A stretch of DNA of 64,000 bases from Cupriavidus basilensis OR16. Its GTDB lineage: Bacteria; Pseudomonadota; Gammaproteobacteria; Burkholderiales; Burkholderiaceae. The notes under the pieces are model-generated. The model searched no databases and had not been told where the DNA came from. It worked only from the letters and a program-made list of their open reading frames with translations. Below are positions 7,781 through 17,782 of the stretch, piece by piece (the first letter of the stretch is position 1; the number at the start of each line of letters is the position of its first letter). The translations under genes and the position numbers were made by a program. The stretch spans positions 1-64,000 of the forward strand of contig NZ_AHJE01000054.1 in NCBI RefSeq assembly GCF_000243095.1, in the 5' to 3' direction.

Positions 7781-8893
7781 ATGCTTTCGCGTCGCTTTGT
7801 TACCTCTATCGTTATTGGTGCGTTGCCGCTCGCTTTGAGCGCTTGCGGCGAAAAGGCCCCTGCCGACCCGCGCACCGAGGCACCGTTGGTGCGTGCCGCG
7901 TTCGTTCAGCCCGTCGCTTCCGCGTCGCGTTCATTCACGGGAGTCGTCGCTGCCCGGGTGCAGAGTGATCTCGGGTTCCGCGTGCCCGGCAAGGTGTTGG
8001 AGCGGCTTGTGGATGCCGGGCAGACCGTCAAGCGCGGGCAACCGCTCATGCGCATCGACCCTGTCGATCTGAAGCTCGCCGCGCACGCACAGCAAGAAGC
8101 CGTGAGCGCTGCGCGAGCGCGCGCGCACCAGACGGCGGAAGACGAAGCCCGCTACCGCGATCTGCGCGGAACGGGCGCCATTTCCGCCTCAGCCTATGAC
8201 CAAGCCAAGGCTGCGGCGGACGCCGCCAAAGCCCAGCTGAGTGCAGCGGAAGCGCAGGCCGATGTTGCGCGTAACGCCAGCCGTTACGCAGAGCTTGTTG
8301 CCGATGGTGAAGGCGTGGTCATGGAGACGCTGGCCGAGCCCGGCCAGGTCGTCAACGCAGGGCAAGCCGTTGTACGGCTACACGCTGGCCGCCGTGAAGC
8401 GGTGGTCCAGTTGCCGGAAACGTTGCGGCCGGCGATCGACTCTGTCGCACAAGCCACGCTTTTCGGCAAGGAAAGCGCCGGTGTACCTGCCAAGCTGCGG
8501 CAACTGTCGGATGCTGCCGATCGGCTTACCCGCACGTTCGAAGCGCGCTATGTGCTGGATGGGGAACTGGCCAATGCGCCGCTGGGCGCCACCGTGACGA
8601 TCCAGATTCCCGATCGGCTCACCACCGTGCAAGGCGATCTGCAGGTGCCGCTTGGTGCCGTGCTCGATGCCGGCAAGGGCCCGGGTGTGTGGGTCATCCA
8701 GGGTGATCCGGCGAAGGTGTCGTGGCGATCCGTCACCATCGTGCGCCTCGGCGACGAAAGCGCTCGGGTTGCTGGCCAAGTCAAGCAAGGGGACCGCATC
8801 GTCGCGCTTGGCGCACAACTGCTGCGTGAAGGACAGCAAGTCCGTGTGGCAGGGCAAGGCGCCAGCACTGCCATCGCGGGGGTGCGTCTGTGA
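7781..8893 (+). CDS. RND efflux periplasmic adaptor (membrane fusion lipoprotein)
   Basis: A 370-residue HlyD/AcrA-type adaptor. It has a lipoprotein signal with lipobox LSAC near residue 22. A barrel-sandwich (lipoyl) half is visible in GFRVPGKVLERLVDAGQTVKRGQPL (about residues 65-90 of the preprotein), then a helical hairpin rich in Ala/Gln, the second lipoyl half (MVETLAEPGQVV-like, about 185-200) and beta-barrel domains. It would link the inner-membrane pump with the outer-membrane factor. Its stop overlaps the GTG start of the pump by four bases (GTGA), so the two are translationally coupled. Confidence 0.92.
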   Translation: MLSRRFVTSIVIGALPLALSACGEKAPADPRTEAPLVRAAFVQPVASASRSFTGVVAARVQSDLGFRVPGKVLERLVDAGQTVKRGQPLMRIDPVDLKLAAHAQQEAVSAARARAHQTAEDEARYRDLRGTGAISASAYDQAKAAADAAKAQLSAAEAQADVARNASRYAELVADGEGVVMETLAEPGQVVNAGQAVVRLHAGRREAVVQLPETLRPAIDSVAQATLFGKESAGVPAKLRQLSDAADRLTRTFEARYVLDGELANAPLGATVTIQIPDRLTTVQGDLQVPLGAVLDAGKGPGVWVIQGDPAKVSWRSVTIVRLGDESARVAGQVKQGDRIVALGAQLLREGQQVRVAGQGASTAIAGVRL

Positions 8894-11890
8894 GCCAAGG
8901 TCGTTTCAATCTATCGGCGCTCGCCGTGCGCGAGCGCACCATTACGTTGTTCCTTATCTGCCTGATCTCCCTGGCGGGTCTCATCTCCTTCTTCAAGCTG
9001 GGTCGCGCGGAAGACCCGGCGTTTACGGTCAAGGTGATGACCATCATCACCGCGTGGCCCGGCGCGACGGCGCAGGAAATGCAAGACCAGGTGGCCGAGA
9101 AGATCGAAAAGCGCATGCAGGAGCTGCGCTGGTATGACCGCACGGAAACGTATACGCGGCCGGGCCTGGCGTTCACCACGTTGACCCTGCTCGACAGCAC
9201 ACCACCGTCGGAAGTTCAGGAGGAGTTCTACCAAGCGCGCAAGAAAGTCAGCGACGAGGTGGCCAACCTCCCGCCCGGCGTGATCGGGCCGATGGTCAAC
9301 GACGAGTATGCGGACGTGACCTTTGCGTTGTTTGCGCTCAAGGCGCAGGGCGAACCGCAACGTGTGCTCGTGCGAGATGCGGAGACGCTGCGTCAGCGCT
9401 TGCTGCACGTGCCCGGCGTGAAGAAGGTCAACATCATCGGCGAGCAGTCGGAGCGCATCTATGTCGAGGGACGGCGCGTTCGACGAGCTGCAGAAGATTC
9501 GGGATACGCCGGTTGTATCGCAGGGCCGAACGTTGAAGCTGTCGGACATTGCCACGGTCAAGCGCGGCTACGAGGATCCTGCCACGTTCATGGTGCGCAA
9601 TGGTGGCCAGCCTGCCTTGCTGCTGGGCATCGTCATGCGCGAAGGCTGGAACGGGCTGGACCTGGGCAAGGCGCTCGACAAGGAGGTGGGCGCCATCAAC
9701 GCTGACATGCCGCTCGGCATGAGCTTGACCAAGGTGACCGACCAGGCAGTCAACATCGCCGCTGCCGTCGATGAGTTCATGCTCAAGTTCTTCGCCGCGC
9801 TACTGGTGGTCATGCTGGTGAGCTTCGTCAGCATGGGTTGGCGCGCGGGCCTGGTGGTGGCCGCGGCCGTGCCGTTGACACTGGCGGTCGTCTTTGTGGT
9901 GATGGCTGCGACAGGCAAGAACTTCGACCGCATCACACTTGGATCTTTGATTCTGGCGCTCGGCTTGCTGGTGGACGACGCCATCATCGCCATCGAAATG
10001 ATGGTGGTGAAGATGGAAGAAGGCTACAGCCGCGTCGCCGCTTCGGCATATGCATGGAGCCACACTGCGGCGCCCATGCTGTCGGGCACGCTGGTGACCG
10101 CCGTCGGCTTCATGCCCAATGGCTTTGCGCGATCCACCGCGGGCGAATACACCAGCAACATGTTCTGGATCGTCGGCATTGCGCTGATCACGTCCTGGGT
10201 GGTCGCAGTGGTGTTCACGCCTTACCTAGGCGTAAAGATGCTGCCCGACTTCAAGAAGGTCGAAGGCGGCCACGATGCGATTTACGACACCCTGCGTTAC
10301 AACCGCTTCCGTGCGCTGCTCGGGCGTGTGATTGCGCGCAAATGGCTGGTCGCGGGTTCGGTCGTCGGGCTCTTTGCCTTGGCCATCCTCGGTATGGCGG
10401 TGGTCAAGAAGCAGTTCTTCCCAATTTCGGATCGGCCTGAAGTGCTGGTCGAGGTGCAGATGCCCTATGGAACATCGATCAACCAGACCAGCACGGCCGC
10501 CGCAACGCTGGAAGCTTGGCTCGCCAAACAGAAGGAAGCCAAGATTGTGACGGCTTACGTTGGCCAGGGTGCGCCGCGCTTCTATCTGGCGATGGGGCCG
10601 GAACTGCCGGATCCGTCGTTCGCCAAGATCGTGATCCGCACCGACAGCCAGGAAGAGCGTGACGCGTTGAAGCAGCGCCTGCGCCAGGCGATTGCCGACG
10701 GCCTCGCCCCCGAGGCGCGCGTACGGGTCACGCAGCTCGTGTTCGGTCCGTACTCTCCGTTCCCGGTTGCCTATCGCGTGACCGGCCCCGATGCGGAGAC
10801 GTTGCGCCGCATCGCGGCCGATGTTCGACAAGTCATGGACGCCAGCCCGATGATGCGCACGGTCAATACCGATTGGGGGATGCGCGTACCGACGCTGCAC
10901 TTCACCTTGCAGCAGGACCGCTTGCAGGCCGTGGGGCTGACCTCCAGCGCCGTCGCGCAACAACTGCAATTCCTACTCAACGGCATGCCGGTGACGGCGG
11001 TGCGCGAGGACATCCGCACGGTGCAGGTGACCGCCCGCTCGGCCGGCGACATCCGACTGGATCCGACCAAGATCGGCGACTTCACGCTGGCAGGCGCCAA
11101 CGGGCAACGCATTCCGCTCTCGCAGGTGGGCAAGATCGATGTGCGCATGGAAGAGCCCATCATTCGGCGGCGCGATCGCATGCCGACGATCACGGTGCGA
11201 GGCGATATCGCCGATGGCCTGCAACCGCCCGACGTGTCGACAGCCATCAGCGCGCAGCTTCAGCCAATCATCGAGAAACTGCCCAACGGATACCGCATTG
11301 AACAAGGGGGTTCCATTGAAGAATCGGGCAAGGCGACGAAGGCCATGCTGCCGCTGTTCCCGATCATGCTGGCAGTCACCCTGCTGATTCTCATCTTCCA
11401 GGTGCGGTCCATTCCGGCGATGGTCATGGTGTTCCTGACCAGCCCCCTCGGCCTGATTGGCGTGGTGCCAACGCTGATTCTGTTCGGGCAACCGTTCGGC
11501 ATCAACGCGCTGGTTGGCCTGATTGCGTTGTCGGGCATCTTGATGCGCAACACGCTGATCCTGATCGGGCAGATTCAGCACAACAAAGACGAAGGGTTGG
11601 ATCCATTCAGGGCCGTTGTGGAAGCCACGGTCCAGCGTGCGCGGCCGGTGATCCTTACCGCGTTGGCCGCCATCCTGGCCTTCATTCCGCTGACCCATTC
11701 GGTGTTCTGGGGCGCGCTCGCTTACACCCTCATCGGCGGGACGTTTGCCGGGACGATCTTGACTCTGGTGTTCCTGCCGGCCATGTACTCGATCTGGTTC
11801 AGGATCCGGCCCGGCAGCGCGGCCGATACGCAGCGTGATCGACACGAGACCGTGCAGCCCGCCGGACAACTGGCGCCCGAGTCATATTGA
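8890..11890 (+). pseudogene. RND efflux pump, disrupted by a short frameshifting deletion
   Basis: This is a HAE1/AcrB-type proton-driven RND transporter in two frames. The first frame (GTG at 8890) reads normally through the first transmembrane helix and porter domain to SERIYVE near nt 9466. The correct sequence then resumes in another frame at RDGAFDELQKIRDTP and runs to 11890. About 40 residues that normally sit between these points are missing and the frame is shifted, so no full protein can be made unless the sequence is wrong. The remainder has the usual two six-helix bundles, including the charged helix-4 region (LALGLLVDDAI). With the pump broken the whole efflux system would not work, although its regulator and operators look intact. 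Confidence 0.85.
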
Positions 11891-12038
11891 ATTGCGAGGG
11901 CATGTTTCCGCCGCATGGCCCTTGATTTCAATCCACTTGCATTAAAGCGTCTTCTAGACGGGACATTGGGTACATGGCCTCCACCCAAGGCGTGCTGCTG
12001 TGCTAGAGGTCATAAAAATCGCGGTGAGGAGACAAAAT

Positions 12039-13124
12039 ATGAAGGTAAATCCAATTCTCCTGGGCTCCTTGAGCCTATTTTCTGGCATGACATGGCTCAT
12101 GTATAACGTTATTCTGTATGGCGTTGCAGATATGAGAATGGAATACGAAAATCACGTCGGTACGGTGCCATTGGCAAGCAATGGGTTAAATAGTTGGCCC
12201 GGAAAAAACGTCTATCGAATGGATTCTGGTGGTCTGTCCGGATCGCGCTGGGGGATTCGCGGAACAGAGGATATTGGTGGGCGGCCTGCAGTCCATTTTT
12301 GTCCTTGAAAGCGGCGTGAGTATCGATAACGGCACCCAGATGCAGGGTCGACTTTTTTGCCGCCAAGCGTTCGTTGGATTGCAAAGCAGCTCACTTGGAA
12401 AATTCACATTCGGGCGTCAATACACATCGCTGTTCGATTCCATTGCGAATTTTTCACCAACGATCTACGCAACGCAATACTCACCAACCGTACTTCTTCT
12501 TGGGCCGGCCTATCGAGAAGACAACACGGCGAAATATAGCGGTGCTTTCGGTCCCTTCACTATCGGTGCTCATTGGTCCTTTGGAACAGGTCTTACGTTA
12601 CCCGCCACCGCGCCAAGCACAATCCCGCTCACAGGAACCGGCGAGGTTCCGGGGCAATTTCACAGAGACTCTGCGTATGGCGTTGGAGTAAATTATAAAA
12701 AATCGCGGTTGCCGGAAGCTATGCTGCGGGGCCTGCAAAGCTAATGGCCGGGTACCGCTGGGGAAAGAATAAAGATGGGGCCCGAAAGGAAATCCTGCGA
12801 GACAATTTCTATTGGATCGGCGCAAACTACAAGTTGACACCGAGTGTGGATTTCACTTTGGAGTACGCGTACGACAGGATTCACCGAAGAGTGGGTGAAT
12901 CGCAAATTGGCAATCCATGGCAAGTAACGGCAATCGCTAATTATTCATTCTCCAAGCGTACAAGTGCCTACGTCGTAACTTCTTTCACAAAGAACGCGGG
13001 ACTCAATCTTGATAATAGCGCCGTAAATTATGCCAACAGTCTGGGGACAGGGAATAGCTACGCCCTCGGCGCAGGCGAGACGTCCATGCTCGGGGTAGGG
13101 CTTGGAATCCGTCACACGTTTTGA
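12039..13124 (+). pseudogene. Degraded Gram-negative porin
   Basis: Fragments of a Burkholderiales trimeric porin occur in succession. 12039-12300 encodes a poor signal-like start, then LYGVADMRMEYENHVG and DSGGLSGSRWGIRGTED. A second frame from about 12280 to 12744 has SIFVLESGVSID and FTFGRQYTSLFD. A third, 12744-13124, encodes MAGYRWG up to the terminal GIRHTF. Comparison with the intact porin at 19744-20907 shows frameshifts near 12280 and loss of a central segment near 12700. Base composition is clearly AT-richer than neighbours, suggesting different ancestry. The stop codon at the C-terminal Phe coincides with the start of the IS fragment. Confidence 0.88.
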
Positions 13125-13690
13125 GGACCTCGAGCGCATCTTTACCTGGCGCGAATGGCGCAAAGTCTCCAACCGACTGACGCTGCAGTACGACCGCAAG
13201 CTGTATCTCACCACGGACCAACCCGAGCGGCGCCCCTTGATCCATCGCTACATCGAAGTGGCCGAATATCCGGACGGCCGTATCGAGTTGTGGGCCGACG
13301 GGGCTTCCCTGCCCTACGCCCTCTATGACCGGCTGTCCGAGATCAATCAGGGCACAGTGGTGGAGAACAAGCGGCTGGGGCATGTGCTGGAGATCGCCCA
13401 GCGCGTGCAGGCCCAGCGCGAAAATCGTCGCATCCTAGCGACACCGTCGCGCACGCTGACCGGTCAAAAACCGCGGCAACGGCCCGAACAGGCGACACCG
13501 GGCACGAAACCACAACGGCAGCTGAATGCGGAAGACTTGCGTCGCGCCATCGATGAACTGGCGCAACCGCCCCACCCTGTAGATACCTTACCGCCTCAGG
13601 CCAGCTCGACTGCCTTACGGAAACAGCCAGGGAAAAGACGTAAAAGAATCAAAACCAGCCTGCATTAAACCGGACATTCTGATCTAGCCA
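13122..13690 (+). mobile_element. 3' fragment of a second ISNCY-family element
   Basis: From GAGGACCTCGAGCGC onward the DNA matches the last third of the IS at 3027-4647 with scattered substitutions. It encodes about 180 C-terminal residues of the transposase (LERIFTWREWRKVSNRL to the terminal basic tail) and keeps the inner right-end motif GGACATTCTGAT, but lacks the outer motif and everything 5'. The catalytic core is absent, so it cannot transpose by itself. It is in direct orientation with the intact copy. Confidence 0.92.
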
Positions 13691-13980
13691 CCGGCGATCT
13701 GTTCCTGCGGCACGGCATCGAGGTCTTCCAGGCGAGCGCGAACCGCTTCCTCTTCCGCTTCCCAACGGGCAACAACCAAATCAACCTACATCGACAGCGC
13801 CATTCCCATACACGGTTGCATATGCAATAGTGGCCCACCGGCAAATTGATTTTTGCCAGACACCAAGGGCCAGCCGCGGCACGGCGCACGCGTCGATGGC
13901 AATAGGCTTCAGCGGTCCCCGATATCGGGCTGCGCGGTGTCTTGATCTTGCGCAGGCTCCCGGGTCGCACGGCCTGCTTG
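13691..13980 (-). other. Gap with a short coding vestige
   Basis: No intact gene is visible. On the minus strand, the first 100 bases read as an acidic helical peptide (VVARWEAEEEAVRARLED and following) with coding-like codon use, cut off by the IS fragment. I cannot assign it to a family. The remainder to 13980 holds nothing I recognise. Confidence 0.35.
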
Positions 13981-14562
13981 CTAGTTGTCCACCGACGTCG
14001 ACAATGGCGCGAGAATTTCTGAGCGGCAGACTTCCAGAATCTCGTCCGCCAGCGGGGAGTCATCCGGACAGGCTCGCGACAGCACGATCGCGCCGACCGA
14101 ATGGGCAAGCATGTCGATCATCTTTGCGCGCGCCTTGCGCTGATCCAGCGTATCCAACGTCACGCCTTCGCGTTCAAGGGCCGTCAGCAGGCTTTCGATT
14201 CCAGCCGCAAACGTGGCCTTGATGGCTTCTGGTTGACGCGCCGCATCGCCGCAAAGGGCCGCCATCGTGCAGCCGCTGCCACGGGCGTCGCGGTGCTCCC
14301 GGGAAATGTAGCGATTGATGAACTCGGGGATGTCCACTCCCCCGGTCCGCGCCTTGGTTTGTGAGATCCCGCAGGCGGCCGCCTCGGCCATCAGGTCAGC
14401 TTTGGAGCGGAAGTGCTTGTAGAACCCGCCGTGGGTGAAGCCGGCGGCCGCCATCAGCTCTGCCACACCCACGCCGTCGTAGCCGCGCTCACGGAACAAC
14501 GTGGACGCCGTCTCAACGATGCGCGCCCGGTTCTCCTGTGCCTGTGCTTTGGTGACTTTCAT
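13981..14562 (-). CDS. TetR-family regulator next to the ene-reductase cluster
   Basis: A 193-residue TetR protein starting at MKVTKAQAQENRARIV. The in-frame ATG 14 codons upstream (14604) lies closer to the operator and is less likely. The helix-turn-helix (VAELMAAAGFTHGGFYKHFRSK) is that of the subgroup often controlling reductase and electrophile-response genes; the C-terminal half keeps a cysteine (SGCTMAALCGD). It is divergent from the hydrolase-OYE-SDR gene set, with a dyad in between, so it probably represses that operon. Confidence 0.9.
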   Translation of the reverse strand: MKVTKAQAQENRARIVETASTLFRERGYDGVGVAELMAAAGFTHGGFYKHFRSKADLMAEAAACGISQTKARTGGVDIPEFINRYISREHRDARGSGCTMAALCGDAARQPEAIKATFAAGIESLLTALEREGVTLDTLDQRKARAKMIDMLAHSVGAIVLSRACPDDSPLADEILEVCRSEILAPLSTSVDN

Positions 14563-14610
14563 GCCCGTGAGCCTCTTTCTGTTAGCCAAGAAACAAAGCG
14601 TCAATATACA

Positions 14611-14664
14611 TTGATGTTGACCATCATCAAAGCTATTGACATTTTAGATTATGATCATCATTAT
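14611..14664 (+). promoter_or_regulatory. Divergent control region: imperfect dyad plus promoter
   Basis: TTGATG, eight bases, CATCAA (14611-14630) is a 20-bp dyad with 16 symmetric positions. A promoter-like TTGACA (14636-14641), 17-bp spacer and CATTAT (14659-14664) follows, with a small perfect palindrome ATGATCAT (14651-14658) in the spacer. The position between the TetR gene and the hydrolase gene suggests TetR control of both. Confidence 0.6.
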
Positions 14665-14695
14665 TGTGGATCGTCTTTTTCTAAGGACTTAGGCC

Positions 14696-15535
14696 ATGAG
14701 CGACACTCACCTGAATGCACCCACCCGCTTCATCGAAGTGGACGGCGACCGCTTCACCTACCGCCGCTGGGGCAAGCCCTCCGGCGCCCCACTGTTCTTC
14801 GTGCAGCATTTCCGAGGCGGTCTGGACCACTGGGATCCTCTGCTGACCGATGGCTTGGCCGAGGGCCGCGAGGTCATCCTGTTCAATGGTCGTGGCGTTG
14901 CCTCGTCCACCGGTACGCCTCGCAACCGGATCGAGGAAATGGCCGACGACATCGCCTTGGTGATCCGGGCGCTGGGCCTGTCGCAGGTCGATCTGCTCGG
15001 CTTCTCGATCGGCGGCATGCAGGTGCAGGAGGTCGCGCTGCGCCACCCCGGACTGGTGCGCAAGCTGCTACTGCTCGGCACCGGCCTGCGAGGTGGTGAT
15101 CCGACGATGGAACCGAAGGTGCTGCAGGTCGCGCCGAATCCGGTGCCGACCGCGGAAGACTTCCTCTACCTGTTCTTCGGCCGCTCAGAGGCCGCCAAGC
15201 AAGCGGGCCTCACGTTCTGGGAGCGGCGCCACCAGCGCGTCGACCAGGACCCGCCCAGCTCGGCCGAGGTGGCCAAGGCCCAGGCCGAGGCGCACGTGGC
15301 CTATTTCGCGCCGCTGCCGGGTGAGAACCCCTATACCTACCTAAACGCGATCCAGCAGTCGACTCTAGTGCTCAACGGCGTCAACGACATCATGATCGCC
15401 TCAATCAATTCCTGGTACCTGGCGCAGAACATCCCCAACGCCCAGTTGCTGATCTACCCCGATGCCGGGCATGGCGCGCAGTATCAGTATCCCGAGCGCT
15501 TCCTGAAGCACGCGATCCAGTTCCTGGAGGAGTAG
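14696..15535 (+). CDS. Alpha/beta hydrolase
   Basis: A 279-residue alpha/beta-hydrolase with nucleophile elbow GFSIGG (Ser near residue 104), oxyanion region near VQHFRGGLDHW and the catalytic-type His in DAGHGAQYQYPE near the C-terminus. The substrate is not evident; relatives include haloperoxidase-like and ester hydrolases. It has a paralogue at 17783-18646 with the same DLLGFSxGG and PGLVRKL blocks. It is the first gene of the cluster downstream of the TetR-controlled region. Confidence 0.88.
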   Translation: MSDTHLNAPTRFIEVDGDRFTYRRWGKPSGAPLFFVQHFRGGLDHWDPLLTDGLAEGREVILFNGRGVASSTGTPRNRIEEMADDIALVIRALGLSQVDLLGFSIGGMQVQEVALRHPGLVRKLLLLGTGLRGGDPTMEPKVLQVAPNPVPTAEDFLYLFFGRSEAAKQAGLTFWERRHQRVDQDPPSSAEVAKAQAEAHVAYFAPLPGENPYTYLNAIQQSTLVLNGVNDIMIASINSWYLAQNIPNAQLLIYPDAGHGAQYQYPERFLKHAIQFLEE

Positions 15536-15683
15536 TACTTGGCGCGCGGTCGCCGTGACCGCGAGGCATTGGTCTGAATTGAGCGGTCCCGAGGGGCTCG
15601 ACACAAGCCCCATTCGGATGATCGACCGTGCGACGACGCGCACGCGCAACAACGACCATCAATCAACTGAAAAGGAAGAAGAC

Positions 15684-16778
15684 ATGACCGACAAGACTTT
15701 GTTCAAGCCCTACACGCTTGGCTCCCTGACCCTATCCAACCGGGTCGTGCTAGCGCCGCTGACGCGCAACCGCGCCGGCGCCGGCTTCGTTCCCGGCGAG
15801 CTCGCTGCCACCTACTACAGCCAGCGCGCGTCGGCCGGCCTGCTGATCTCCGAGGCCACGCAGATCTCGCAGCAGGGACAGGGCTACCAGGACACGCCCG
15901 GCATCTACACGCAGGCGCAGATCGACGGCTGGCGCCAGGTCACCGACGCTGTTCATGCGAAGGGCGGGCGGATCTTCCTGCAGTTGTGGCACGTCGGGCG
16001 CGTCTCGCACGTCGACCTGCAGGAGAACGGTGCCGCTCCGGTGGCGCCCTCGGCCATCCAGGCCGGGACCAAGACCTTCGTCAACAACGGCTTCACCGAC
16101 GTGTCCGCGCCGCGCGCGCTCGAACTCGACGAGCTGCCGGGGATTGTGAACGACTTCCGCCAGGCCGCGGCCAACGCCATCGCCGCCGGCTTCGACGGCG
16201 TCGAGATCCATGGCGCCAACGGCTATCTGCTGGACCAGTTCCTCAGGGATGCCGCCAATGTCCGCACCGACGCCTATGGCGGCTCGGTCGAGAATCGCGC
16301 ACGGCTCGTGCTGGAGGTGGCCCGTGCCGTGGTCAACGAGATCGGCGCCGAGCGCACCGGCATCCGCATCTCGCCGGTGTCGCCGGCCAACGGCGTTTCC
16401 AGCACCGATCCACAGGCGCAGTTCGACTACCTGGTCGAGCAGCTCGACGCCCTGGGCCTGGTCTACCTTCACGTCGTCGAAGGCGCCACTGGCGGCCCGC
16501 GCGACGTGGCCCCGTTCGACTATGACGCGCTGCGCAAGCGTTTCAAGCACACCTACATCGCCAACAACGGCTACGACCTGTCCCTGGCCGCCGCCCGCCT
16601 CAACGAGGACAAGGCGGACCTGTTCGCCTTCGGCCGCCCGTTCATCGCCAACCCCGACCTGGTGGAGCGGCTGAAGACCGGCGCACCGCTGGCGGACTTC
16701 AATCCGGCCACGCTCTACGGCGGCGGCGCGAAGGGCTATACCGACCACCCAACGCTGGCCGAGACCAGCGCCCAGTAA
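15684..16778 (+). CDS. Old yellow enzyme-family ene-reductase (NemA-like)
   Basis: A 364-residue FMN-dependent TIM barrel. Typical features are LAPLTRNRA near the N-terminus, LQLWHVGRVSH, the substrate-binding His/Asn pair in VEIHGANGYLLDQFLRD, and the phosphate-binding region FGRPFIANPDL near the C-terminus. Members reduce activated C=C bonds (N-ethylmaleimide, enones, nitrate esters) with NAD(P)H. I chose the ATG at 15684 because it follows a strong GGAAGAAGAC ribosome site; an upstream extension to 15555 is unlike the family. A perfect GC-rich hairpin follows the stop. Confidence 0.95.
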   Translation: MTDKTLFKPYTLGSLTLSNRVVLAPLTRNRAGAGFVPGELAATYYSQRASAGLLISEATQISQQGQGYQDTPGIYTQAQIDGWRQVTDAVHAKGGRIFLQLWHVGRVSHVDLQENGAAPVAPSAIQAGTKTFVNNGFTDVSAPRALELDELPGIVNDFRQAAANAIAAGFDGVEIHGANGYLLDQFLRDAANVRTDAYGGSVENRARLVLEVARAVVNEIGAERTGIRISPVSPANGVSSTDPQAQFDYLVEQLDALGLVYLHVVEGATGGPRDVAPFDYDALRKRFKHTYIANNGYDLSLAAARLNEDKADLFAFGRPFIANPDLVERLKTGAPLADFNPATLYGGGAKGYTDHPTLAETSAQ

Positions 16779-16784
16779 GCCTCT

Positions 16785-16812
16785 CCGGGGCCGCACCGCA
16801 ATGCGGCCCCGG
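16785..16812 (+). terminator. Perfect 11-bp GC hairpin after the OYE gene
   Basis: CCGGGGCCGCA and TGCGGCCCCGG pair perfectly around a six-base loop, seven bases after the stop. No T run follows, so it is not a classical intrinsic terminator. It may weaken readthrough into the next SDR gene or protect the upstream mRNA end. Confidence 0.5.
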
Positions 16813-16864
16813 CCCACATGCCGCGCCATCGCGGCCTGTTCACGTTTCGCCAGAGAACAAGCAC

Positions 16865-17653
16865 ATGACAACCCGTTCGACTGTCCTCATTACCGGTGCC
16901 TCCACCGGCATCGGTGCCACCTACGCCGAGCGCTTCGCGCACCGCGGCCAGGATCTCGTGCTGGTGGCGCGCGACAAGGCACGGCTGGATGCACTCGCGG
17001 CCCGCCTGCGCGAGGAAACCGGCGTCGCCGTCGATGTCCTCCAGGCCGACCTGACCCGGCCCGACGACCTGACCGCGGTCGAGAAGCGCCTGCGCGACGA
17101 CGCCAGGATTGGCATCCTCATCAACAATGCCGGGGTCGCCCAGTCCGGCAGCTTCGTCGAGCAGAGCGCCGAGAGCATTGACCGGCTGGTCACTCTCAAC
17201 ACGACAGCTCTGGCCCGGCTGGCCGCCGCCATTGCCCCGCGCCTGGCACAGGTCGGCGAAGGCGCCATCGTCAACATCGGTTCGGTCGTCGGCCTGGCGC
17301 CGGAGTTCGGCATGTCGGTCTACGGGGCGACCAAGGCCTTCGTACTGTACCTCTCTCAGGGGCTGAGCCTAGAGCTGGCGCCCAAGGGCGTCTACATCCA
17401 GGCCGTGCTGCCAGCGGCCACCCGCACCGAGATCTGGGAGCGCGCGGGCATCGACCTCGATACCCTGTCCGGAGTGATGGAAGTGGACGAGCTGGTCGAT
17501 GCCGCGCTGGTCGGCTTCGATCGCCGTGAACTCGTGACCATCCCGCCACTGCACGACGCCGCACGCTGGGACGCCCTGGAGGCCGCGCGGCAAGGCCTGC
17601 TTCCGGACATCAGGCAGGCGCACGCCGCAGCGCGGTATCGCACTGCCTCGTAA
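16865..17653 (+). CDS. SDR-family oxidoreductase
   Basis: A 262-residue classical SDR: TGASTGIG near residue 11, INNAGVA near 85, catalytic Ser in NIGSVVG and YGATK. The C-terminal region resembles DltE-like SDRs that act on small carbonyl compounds. Next to an ene-reductase it could reduce the carbonyl of the same enone substrates. A 69-bp vestige of a similar gene lies at 18669-18737, so this module was probably once duplicated. Confidence 0.9.
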   Translation: MTTRSTVLITGASTGIGATYAERFAHRGQDLVLVARDKARLDALAARLREETGVAVDVLQADLTRPDDLTAVEKRLRDDARIGILINNAGVAQSGSFVEQSAESIDRLVTLNTTALARLAAAIAPRLAQVGEGAIVNIGSVVGLAPEFGMSVYGATKAFVLYLSQGLSLELAPKGVYIQAVLPAATRTEIWERAGIDLDTLSGVMEVDELVDAALVGFDRRELVTIPPLHDAARWDALEAARQGLLPDIRQAHAAARYRTAS

Positions 17654-17782
17654 GGCGCCCTCCAGGAACCTACGGCGCACAATGGTCGAATGAACGCGTG
17701 GGCGCCGCATCGTACTTGACGGCGGGCCTTCTCCTTCACATCCCCAGATTTCCGGTTCCATACGGGGCACGCGGAGTAAACA

